Source: Pseudomonadota bacterium | GTDB lineage: Bacteria > Myxococcota > Bradymonadia > UBA4248 | Length of the DNA: 5,312 bases | Direction: 5' to 3' | Assembly: GCA_017629415.1 (NCBI GenBank) | Contig: JAGBXG010000116.1 | Location: 1-5,312 of the forward strand | In this document: positions 1 to 4,769 of the stretch, one piece after another | Layout of the letters: every line of letters starts with the position of its first letter | Position numbering within the stretch: the first letter of the stretch is position 1 | Made by a program: the position numbers and the translations under genes | The notes under the pieces: model-generated | The model's database searches: none | Seen by the model: only the letters and a program-made list of their open reading frames with translations | Told to the model about the DNA's origin: nothing

Positions 1-149
1 ACTTTAAGTGTAGAGCGTCTTTTAGAACGCACAATTGCCGTGGCTGCCATTCGTAGTCCTGCCCGAACTTGAGCTGGACCTCGTTTCGTCATTCGCGTTT
101 GTCCTAGCACCGATGTACCTGATTGAAATTCCTTTGGGGTGACACCACT
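1..149 (-). pseudogene. IS110-family transposase, C-terminal fragment (Transposase_20 region)
   Basis: On the minus strand an open frame runs from 149 to the window edge and reads SGVTPKEFQSGTSVLGQTRM followed by TKRGPAQVRAGLRMAATAIV. This matches the C-terminal Transposase_20 region of IS110/IS116/IS902 transposases: a G-x-x-P start, an SGTS motif, a (I/M)(S/T)KRG motif, then LR-x-A-x-x-x-A. In that family this region carries the conserved serine needed for recombination, alongside an N-terminal RuvC-like DEDD domain. The N-terminal part is missing: beyond 149 the frame meets a stop codon within five codons, and the sequence changes to repeat-rich DNA. The remaining 3' end lies outside the window. 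The fragment is therefore 5'-truncated and presumably non-functional. The family is recognised from motifs alone, but the match is specific. Confidence 0.8.
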
Positions 150-203
150 GTTTAACGACACTTAATTTGCCCTGCTAGGCGACACTTAAAATGCCCTGCT
201 CGG
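149..203. mobile_element. Probable IS terminus remnant, IS21-like
   Basis: The block starts with TG at 149-150, exactly where the IS110 transposase frame is broken. It contains two direct repeats rich in GACACTTAA. Multiple short terminal repeats inside a TG...CA end are characteristic of IS21-family (istA/istB) elements, and the wording resembles such ends as I remember them. With TG as the outer end, the element body should lie to the right, yet phage sequence begins by about 230. Only the end remains, so this would be a deletion remnant. The family assignment is inference. The sharp junction with the transposase fragment is visible directly. Confidence 0.45.
156..203. repeat. Two tandem 24-base direct repeats
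   Basis: Positions 156-179 and 180-203 are adjacent copies that agree at 21 of 24 positions. Both begin CGACACTTAA and share TGCCCTGCT. The differences are TT versus AA in the middle and A versus C near the end. In an IS21-type end such repeats would be transposase (IstA) binding sites. Here no transposase gene of that family is present nearby. Confidence 0.85.
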
Positions 204-229
204 TTTGATACAAATTGAAACGTATCAAA
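204..229. repeat. Perfect 8-bp inverted repeat just after the last phage ORF
   Basis: TTTGATAC (204-211) and GTATCAAA (222-229) are perfect inverted copies separated by 10 bases. On the minus strand the hairpin begins immediately after the TGA stop at 232-230. The stem is AT-rich and no U-run follows it (the next bases read CCGAGCAGGG), so it does not look like a standard intrinsic terminator. It could be an mRNA 3' stabilising hairpin, a protein-binding palindrome, or part of the adjacent insertion-sequence junction. Confidence 0.6.
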
Positions 230-1339
230 TCACCCATGAATGACTGGCACGATATCACCTTTGATTTTTTTGCACAGTGAGTAGTCGAGCGTGGGGTCTT
301 GAGTGAAAATAGTAAACCCAAGTCTTTCTTGCTGAATTTGGAATTGATAGCATCCGCATGAAATCGCACCATTGATTTGCTCTGCAGATTCGGGTTGTCC
401 ATGCCATGAATATTTGATTGCGGTATTAGGTTCTGAGCCGTCAATGAATGAAATAATGATGCCGTTGCAACCAATGCCTATGATATTGAATTGTGTCACA
501 TCTGTTGGGTATTTTTGCATATACATGACTTCATAAGCATTTTGCTCCCCATAACTCGCCATTTCGCTACATTCTAAAATTCTATTTTCAGATTTAAGCC
601 ATGCTTTGTTGGCATTCGATATGACTTTACAGAAATCATTCATCATTTCGGCAATTTGTTTGCCGTTGGTTTTGAATGCTTGTGAATTGTCTGTTGCAAT
701 GATTCTTTGATGCCCAGCGATGCCTATGTCCATAGCATAGACATTTCTTTTGTCTTGAGGGCGAATGGTTTTTTTGATGATGGGATCAAGTGTTGTTTCA
801 TCCAGTTCTTCAATCCAGTAAATGGCTGGCATATCTGAGCCTTCTTGCACGGATATGGCTATGCCGTTTGCCGCTGTATTAAGGGCCAAAATGGCATTAA
901 AGTATTCATCAAGGGGTAAATCCCAAACGTGTTCTGTTTGGTCTGTGAGTCGATGCATGACAAGCTGTTCTGTTGCGGTTCTGCCGACTGTGAACAGTTC
1001 CTCTACTGTTCCGATCTTCAGTTTGATAAGATGAATTTGATCTTCCAAGTAATCAGCGAAATCGTTTAATGTCAGACCTGTATCCATGAGTGGGTTCTCA
1101 TTTTTGAAAAATCGTCTCAAGTCAAATTTCATCACTCTTGTCATGCCATTATTGATGTCTTCTGCATTGATATAGAAAACAAGCATGATACCATCAATGA
1201 TTCTCGTGAATGGTTGAATGAACGCTTCTTCTTCAGGAATGAATGAATAGGATTGCCGTATGTCTTGAGTTTTGACGCTGAATGTATCACCCTCTTTTGC
1301 GTATGCTGCTGCATGCAGTAATGTTTCATAGATGCGCAC
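230..1339 (-). CDS. Putative tail-fibre distal or receptor-binding protein, unrecognised family
   Basis: I do not recognise the family of this 369-residue product. The sequence looks mostly beta-rich and contains a visible internal repeat: residues 158-175 (NGIAISVQEGSDMPAIYW) resemble 292-312 (NGIIISFIDGS, then PNTAIKY and SW). A weaker third copy lies near 49-71. A pattern of NGI-x-hydrophobic-S, a turn, then AI-x-Y/W suggests propeller-like or repeated beta-meander units. There is no signal peptide or membrane segment. The only start nearby is GTG at 1339, with no Shine-Dalgarno upstream, whereas every other gene whose start lies in the window has a good one. Its frame continues upstream without interruption to the TAA that ends the preceding fibre gene. 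It is therefore probably the distal part of a fibre split by that stop, with tail-tip or host-recognition function inferred from position. The stop is TGA at 230-232. Confidence 0.6.
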   Translation of the reverse strand: MRIYETLLHAAAYAKEGDTFSVKTQDIRQSYSFIPEEEAFIQPFTRIIDGIMLVFYINAEDINNGMTRVMKFDLRRFFKNENPLMDTGLTLNDFADYLEDQIHLIKLKIGTVEELFTVGRTATEQLVMHRLTDQTEHVWDLPLDEYFNAILALNTAANGIAISVQEGSDMPAIYWIEELDETTLDPIIKKTIRPQDKRNVYAMDIGIAGHQRIIATDNSQAFKTNGKQIAEMMNDFCKVISNANKAWLKSENRILECSEMASYGEQNAYEVMYMQKYPTDVTQFNIIGIGCNGIIISFIDGSEPNTAIKYSWHGQPESAEQINGAISCGCYQFQIQQERLGFTIFTQDPTLDYSLCKKIKGDIVPVIHG

Positions 1340-1366
1340 TCTGTCGCGCTGTAGTGTTTCAATTTA
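1340..1366 (-). other. In-frame junction: single TAA plus eight sense codons between two ORFs
   Basis: Read on the minus strand, the fibre gene ends VTNK then TAA (1366-1364). The same frame then continues I-E-T-L-Q-R-D-R into the GTG at 1339. There is no Shine-Dalgarno here. An ATT codon directly after the stop is the only other conceivable start by re-initiation. If the TAA is ignored the product is 541 residues, a typical length for a tail fibre with a baseplate-binding head. One base change from CAA, AAA or GAA would create the stop. TAA and TGA both act as normal stops for neighbouring genes, so wholesale recoding of TAA is unlikely. Confidence 0.75.
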
Positions 1367-1855
1367 TTTGTTTGTGACGGCCAGTGCTCCTGCCTGCGCA
1401 TAATTTGAGGCATCAACTGTCACAGCTGTTGCGGTGTAGTCTGCTAATTTTATCGACACATCAATAAAGATTCGAACAACTCCATCAGCTCTTCTTCCAA
1501 TATAGCTTGCACTGACTCCGCCCGGGGTTCCTGCTATGCTCAGCACCTCGGCTTCTTCGCCTTCAAGTTTGGCATAAATGCCCAAACCTCGGACCGTTCC
1601 ACTTGTTTCTGCATTTTCAATTTCACAATGTATGGTGCATGAGTCCTGATTTGCGACGGATGATGTGACACGACCTTGATGTCCTGCATTGCCGCCAGGT
1701 AATTCTGACAATGCCCTTAAATCATCATCTGTATAGCTGGCTAAATTCGTGGCTGTTGTCATGGTCTTTCCCCAAATGATTTCTTTGTGCTCTGCGATGG
1801 CTCGTGCAATCATTTGGCGACCAGCGTTCGTGATTACGACTTGTTTGAATTGCAT
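1364..1855 (-). CDS. Tail-fibre N-terminal (tail-collar type) protein
   Basis: The product is 163 residues. The N-terminus, VVITNAGRQMIARAIAE, matches the start of phage tail-collar or fibre N-terminal domains (DUF3751-like). In that family an ITNAG-type opening is followed by a helix, then a beta-rich body with a GLGIYA strand, seen here at residues 90-95. This domain anchors a fibre to the baseplate. The start ATG at 1855 lies two bases after the stop of the preceding gene and has AGAGGT (1862-1867) six bases upstream. At 163 residues the protein is only the attachment domain. Fibres with this head normally continue into a shaft and receptor-binding part, which here may be the in-frame ORF downstream of the TAA. 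The fold family is likely; the exact Pfam assignment is less sure. Confidence 0.75.
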   Translation of the reverse strand: MQFKQVVITNAGRQMIARAIAEHKEIIWGKTMTTATNLASYTDDDLRALSELPGGNAGHQGRVTSSVANQDSCTIHCEIENAETSGTVRGLGIYAKLEGEEAEVLSIAGTPGGVSASYIGRRADGVVRIFIDVSIKLADYTATAVTVDASNYAQAGALAVTNK

Positions 1856-1857
1856 GT

Positions 1858-2676
1858 TTAAACCTCTTTGATTTGTATATGGAAATTGGCTATTATTGTT
1901 CTCCCGAGTTCCCTTGCTCTTATATATATGCTTGAAAGTTCCTCTTCAGCTTCCTGTCTTGTTGCAAATAAATTGAGTTCTGCAGGCGTATTATCGACAA
2001 TGGCTTTTGTTTCCGTTAGTCCTAAACCATAAAAATCTTTTAAGACTGCTATCATATCGACTTTGTTTTCTACGCTCATCAGCATTAATGCCCATCTCAT
2101 GCTCTGAATCGGCGTAATATGAATGGCCATGCTTGCTGTGCTTCCTATAACTTGATTCAGATTCGTTTCAATGGCGGCTTTATCCTCTGCCACCATTTGA
2201 ATATTTTGGGGGATAATAGGCTGCAAATATTGCGTGATGTCATACGCTGTAAATTCTCCGTTTTCTTCAATATCATCATTCCATATCTTCAAAATGAGTT
2301 TCTGCGCATCAATGCTGAATCGGATCGGTTTGCCTTCTGATAATTGTTCTATCTTCTCAGCCAGCGCTTTGTTGTTAAATACAAACCTCTTATTAATGGC
2401 TTCAATAATCGTTGTTCTGCGGTTTTCAATCGTTCCTTGTGCTTCGATTTCTAACTTTTGTTCATAAACCTCAATGACGCTTTCTTGCATGGTTTGCAAA
2501 TTTCGATTTTGAAAATATTGATAAATCGTATTTGCCAATATGTGCAGAATGACATCTTCCCCTTTGGCCAGCTCATCAACTTCAATATATCCTTCGTAAA
2601 ACCTCGGAAATAATGAACGTGTTTCAATATCTAAAGCGGCGCGTACTTCTTCGTCTCTCGTGTCTTTTAGGCTCAT
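1858..2676 (-). CDS. YmfQ/DUF2313-like baseplate protein (xkdU position) with bL12-like C-terminal domain
   Basis: The product is 272 residues and lies directly after xkdT, where PBSX-type phages carry xkdU, a YmfQ (DUF2313) protein near the baseplate and fibre attachment. Residues about 40-165 fit that family in pattern: a helical N-terminal part, then YEQKLEIEAQGTIENRRTTI (71-90), where an L-x-I followed by E-x-RR and a helix is typical, then the KALAEKIEQL region and beta strands. The usual family length is about 190 residues. Here about 70 more follow, and residues 203-262 closely resemble the ribosomal protein bL12 C-terminal domain (NKV at 204-206, GLGL at 217-220, E222, K224, PAEL at 231-234). 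The frame is continuous, so this is a real fusion. The start ATG overlaps the xkdT stop as ATGA and has AAGGAGTG upstream. The YmfQ call is moderately sure; the bL12-like call is strong by motif. Confidence 0.72.
   Translation of the reverse strand: MSLKDTRDEEVRAALDIETRSLFPRFYEGYIEVDELAKGEDVILHILANTIYQYFQNRNLQTMQESVIEVYEQKLEIEAQGTIENRRTTIIEAINKRFVFNNKALAEKIEQLSEGKPIRFSIDAQKLILKIWNDDIEENGEFTAYDITQYLQPIIPQNIQMVAEDKAAIETNLNQVIGSTASMAIHITPIQSMRWALMLMSVENKVDMIAVLKDFYGLGLTETKAIVDNTPAELNLFATRQEAEEELSSIYIRARELGRTIIANFHIQIKEV
1862..1867 (-). promoter_or_regulatory. Ribosome binding site of the fibre gene
   Basis: AGAGGT on the minus strand sits six bases before the ATG at 1855, inside the last codons of the upstream gene. 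The TAA of that gene lies within the spacer, so translation is probably coupled. Confidence 0.7.
1891..2070 (-). other. bL12 C-terminal-domain-like segment
   Basis: This covers residues 203-262 of the xkdU-position protein. Aligned by eye without gaps to Escherichia coli L7/L12, with a numbering offset of 140, it keeps K65, V66, I69, G77-L78-G79-L80, E82, K84, V87, P91, A92 and L94. K70 is replaced by Ala and G74 by Asp, and R73 is Lys. In bL12 the face containing V66, I69, K70, R73, L80, E82 and K84 contacts EF-G, EF-Tu and IF2. Most of that face is preserved. The N-terminal dimerisation domain and flexible hinge of bL12 are absent. Confidence 0.75.
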
Positions 2677-3869
2677 GCTTCACTCCTTATGAGTGTAAGT
2701 GATTCAAAACGTGGCATGATATGCGCCTTTGCCGTCTGCTCGTAACTTGCCCCCGTGAATGTCTCACCATTAATAATGATTGAAATGACATCTGAAAATC
2801 TCGGGTTCGTATTATCGCCCATTATGGCATTCACAAACATGCTGCGCGTGAATTCAAACGTATATGCTGTGCCTGTTGGGTATGCGCTTTCCGCCTGTGT
2901 GATGCACGCCAGCATTTCTGCTTCAATCGCGGCTTTGACATCTGATGCCGCTGCCGTTTTTTCCTCGTCACTGATGCTATCAATGCCTGGCCTTGTTTTG
3001 ACAATCGCTTCAATGGTCCAGGCTTCAAATGTGGGAGCCTCAATCGTGATCGCGTGGCCTATTGGTGCAATGCCTGCCCCTTTGCCATCATTCGGTTCTG
3101 GATCCAAATATGATTTCAAAGCTGTCAGTGTTTCAGCTGTCGGACTTTCGAGGACGCTTTCTTCGGTCTCAATATAGGGAACAATTTTGATCGTTCCGCC
3201 GCCATTCCATACTGGAAAAATGGAAGCACCTTTGATGGCTGCGCCATTCGGTTCCTGCGCAAATGATGTAAAAATCCACTTTTGATAATCCGCAAAATTC
3301 CCGCCATAGCTCTCTCTTTGCAGCTCACGCCAAAACCTGATTCTAAATGCTGCGTCAGTTTCTGCATCTGCCCCCGCGCTTCGTGTGCCACAAAATACCA
3401 AACTTTGCAGTCCGTCCTTGCTTTCATCTGGTATCAGCTCACCATAATCCGCGCCACCTTCTGCGCCTGCGGTCTGGCATTGAACGACAATCTTTCCATC
3501 ACTCAAGACTTCAGTGCATTTCCAGTTTAAGCCCAGCCCTGATTCAGTCTTGAATGTGTCCCCTGCCTCAAATTCAATATCGTTCGGTGTGGCTTGTGCT
3601 TCTTTGACTGCGGCTGTAGCTTCGGTGCGATAAATTCCAAATTGTGACGCTGTCCAGTCGAGTGCCTCCCCCTGAGACGTTTGAATGTCACTATCTTCGG
3701 CAATGCCTTTGAATACTTCAATCAGCTTACCTGCCAAAAAAGCAAGGGGTGCCAGTGCGTCGTACAATATCGAACCTTCGCGTTTATCCACATCATCGCG
3801 TGCCGCATTTAGCGCCGTCTGCAATAACGCCGTCTGTGTGTATTTATCGAGACTGTCATAAACTCCCAT
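2673..3869 (-). CDS. xkdT: Baseplate J-like protein (XkdT-type)
   Basis: The 398-residue product is a baseplate wedge protein of the gpJ/XkdT family (Baseplate_J, PF04865). Such proteins connect the hub to the outer baseplate and rearrange on sheath contraction. Family hallmarks are visible. The N-terminal DKREGSILYDALAPLA (28-43) is the conserved DxREGS-x-x-YDAL-x-P motif. The central ETDAAFRIRFW (170-180) precedes GGNFADYQKW (189-198). GKGAGIAPIGHAITI (262-276) is the glycine-rich G-x-G-x-APIGH loop before the last domain. The length is normal. The ATG at 3869 has AAGGGGG five bases upstream, overlapping the end of xkdS, and two bases separate the genes. The C-terminus overlaps the next start by four bases. 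No truncation or odd residue is visible. Confidence 0.93.
   Translation of the reverse strand: MGVYDSLDKYTQTALLQTALNAARDDVDKREGSILYDALAPLAFLAGKLIEVFKGIAEDSDIQTSQGEALDWTASQFGIYRTEATAAVKEAQATPNDIEFEAGDTFKTESGLGLNWKCTEVLSDGKIVVQCQTAGAEGGADYGELIPDESKDGLQSLVFCGTRSAGADAETDAAFRIRFWRELQRESYGGNFADYQKWIFTSFAQEPNGAAIKGASIFPVWNGGGTIKIVPYIETEESVLESPTAETLTALKSYLDPEPNDGKGAGIAPIGHAITIEAPTFEAWTIEAIVKTRPGIDSISDEEKTAAASDVKAAIEAEMLACITQAESAYPTGTAYTFEFTRSMFVNAIMGDNTNPRFSDVISIIINGETFTGASYEQTAKAHIMPRFESLTLIRSEA
2683..2687 (-). promoter_or_regulatory. Ribosome binding site of the xkdU-position gene
   Basis: AGGAG, within AAGGAGTG on the minus strand, is six bases before the ATG at 2676. It lies inside the end of xkdT, whose stop overlaps the start by four bases (ATGA). 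This supports the start and indicates coupled translation. Confidence 0.75.
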
Positions 3870-3871
3870 TA

Positions 3872-4273
3872 TTACCCCCTTATGGTGTGTTCAACATATA
3901 TTTCACCATATTCTGTCAATATATAGGCTTGAATCCTGGCTGCGTCTGTCTCCGTTTGTACCACTTCAAGCCGTCTGATGCCTCTTATCCTGCTGTCGGC
4001 GCTGAATGCATCTTCAAGCAATTGTCGAACCTTGGCTTTGATATATCCGAATGAATTTCCTATCAGTGTCTCAAGTTCTGAACCATAATCCCCCGAATAA
4101 ATCCGCTCTGCGTATCTCGATGTCGTCAGCAGCTTTCTTACGTCCTGAACCATGGCCTCAAGTCCATCTGTTTTGCCCACGATTCGTTTGTTCTCAAAAT
4201 CTATCGCATAGGTCTTTGTTGGCTGTGTCGTGATCTTGAAATCAATGGCGTTCGCCGTCTTAGGTAGTGCCAT
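3872..4273 (-). CDS. xkdS: Baseplate wedge protein, XkdS/DUF2634, gp25-like
   Basis: The product is 133 residues from the preferred start. It belongs to the XkdS (DUF2634) family, relatives of T4 gp25 lysozyme-like wedge proteins, which join the baseplate to the first sheath ring. Diagnostic features in order are PTKTYAIDFENKRIVGKTDG, QDVRKLLTTSRYAERIYSGD and YGSELETLIG, then a helix and the DSRIRGI region, with a C-terminal EYGEIYVEHTIRG strand. The frame is open back to an ATG at 4300 (142 residues), but that ATG has no ribosome binding site. The ATG at 4273 (MALPKTAN) has GGGGG exactly five bases upstream, the same arrangement as xkdT, so I prefer it. It overlaps the end of xkdR by 14 bases rather than 41. 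The function is well supported; the start is moderately sure. Confidence 0.88.
   Translation of the reverse strand: MALPKTANAIDFKITTQPTKTYAIDFENKRIVGKTDGLEAMVQDVRKLLTTSRYAERIYSGDYGSELETLIGNSFGYIKAKVRQLLEDAFSADSRIRGIRRLEVVQTETDAARIQAYILTEYGEIYVEHTIRG
3875..3881 (-). promoter_or_regulatory. Ribosome binding site of xkdT (AAGGGGG)
   Basis: AAGGGGG on the minus strand lies five bases before the ATG at 3869. The five-G core pairs with the anti-Shine-Dalgarno CCUCC using one G-U pair. The same G5 core recurs before xkdR and xkdS, which helps choose starts there. Confidence 0.75.
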
Positions 4274-4760
4274 ATTTGCCCCCGTCTTCGTCGCTGTCAT
4301 TGGCTATATTGTCTTCTATCCGACCTGTTACCCAATGAATTGCGCCTCCCTCAAGTCGGATGATTCGCACCTTGTCGCCCTTCTTCAATGCACGCCACAA
4401 GCAGATTTCTGGCAAGGCGGTTTCCGAATCAAATTCAATCTCATGCTCATGCCCTTTTAATTCTAGCCATGACGCACCGCCGCTTCCTGGTGTTAACACG
4501 CCATCGGTTTTGGCGAGTTTTGTTTTGCCTTTGATTTTGTGCAGATGTTCATTCCCTCCGTCTTTGGGAATCTTAATCCATTGCTCAGTACATCGCACGT
4601 CCAGTACCAGATATTCTTCGCTCAATTCATAGTTTTTCACGCGTATCTTCAGTGGGTCAACGGCTGTCACCTCTCCCGTTAAACATAGCGGTTCACGCGC
4701 CACAATAAGCCGTTTTGCAATTCTTTCTATCGTTGCCAGTAAATAGTCACCAACATTCAT
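4260..4760 (-). CDS. xkdR: XkdR/DUF2577-like baseplate protein
   Basis: The product is 166 residues from the preferred ATG at 4760. Position between xkdQ and xkdS and the overall form identify an XkdR (DUF2577) family protein, a small baseplate or hub component in PBSX-type tails. An N-terminal helix (MNVGDYLLATIERIAKRL) leads to an OB-like beta domain with CLTGEVTAVDPLKIRV, matching the family's G-x-V-x-x-x-x-PL-x-I strand pair. The domain closes with LKKGDKVRIIRLEGG and IHWVTGRI, equivalent to the KGDKV...GQ-x-YYV-x-RI ending common in these proteins. The tail is acidic and low in complexity (DNIANDSDEDGG). Two ATG codons are adjacent (4763 and 4760). The upstream GGGGG is only one base from the first and four from the second, so I prefer the second. 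The gene overlaps xkdS by 14 bases. Confidence 0.8.
   Translation of the reverse strand: MNVGDYLLATIERIAKRLIVAREPLCLTGEVTAVDPLKIRVKNYELSEEYLVLDVRCTEQWIKIPKDGGNEHLHKIKGKTKLAKTDGVLTPGSGGASWLELKGHEHEIEFDSETALPEICLWRALKKGDKVRIIRLEGGAIHWVTGRIEDNIANDSDEDGGKYGTT
4279..4283 (-). promoter_or_regulatory. Ribosome binding site deciding the xkdS start
   Basis: GGGGG on the minus strand sits five bases before the ATG at 4273, matching the core and spacing seen at xkdT. The alternative ATG at 4300 has only GAAGACAATATAGCCA before it, with no useful pairing at the right distance. Confidence 0.65.
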
Positions 4761-4764
4761 CATT

Positions 4765-4769
4765 CCCCC
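4765..4769 (-). promoter_or_regulatory. Ribosome binding site of xkdR (GGGGG)
   Basis: AAGGGGG on the minus strand directly follows and partly uses the stop region of xkdQ (TAA at 4772-4770). It is four bases from the ATG at 4760 but only one from the ATG at 4763, which favours the second. Confidence 0.65.

Noticed and set aside
156..203. CRISPR array
   Set aside because: There are only two directly adjacent repeat units with no spacers between them. The pattern fits transposase-binding repeats at an IS end.
204..229. Intrinsic (rho-independent) terminator for the tail operon
   Set aside because: The stem is AT-rich with a 10-base loop, and the minus-strand bases that follow are CCGAGCAGGG, not a U-run.
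175..474. 99-residue minus-strand open frame overlapping the end of the last ORF
   Set aside because: It is a different frame of the same strand across the 369-residue ORF and runs through the inverted repeat and into the IS-like repeats. It has no family resemblance and its protein composition is implausible.
1364..1366. Genome-wide reassignment of TAA to a sense codon
   Set aside because: xkdQ, xkdR, xkdS and the xkdU-position gene all end at TAA just where family-typical proteins end and the next gene starts, so TAA works as a stop in this operon. TGA also ends xkdT and the last ORF.
1141..1416. 91-residue minus-strand frame bridging the fibre gene and the 369-residue ORF, as a possible frameshift link
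   Set aside because: The two genes are already in the same frame, so no frameshift is needed. The residues of this frame (His, Cys, Gln and Ser rich) look like an out-of-frame reading.
2755..3177. 140-residue plus-strand open frame opposite xkdT
   Set aside because: It lies wholly antisense within a strongly supported baseplate J gene, has no ribosome binding site or recognisable motif, and its composition (Ser, Ala and Val rich) is what the complement of this coding sequence gives.
3749..4054. 101-residue plus-strand open frame across the xkdT and xkdS junction
   Set aside because: It is antisense to two well supported genes and to the xkdT ribosome binding site. It shows no motif and has no ribosome binding site of its own.
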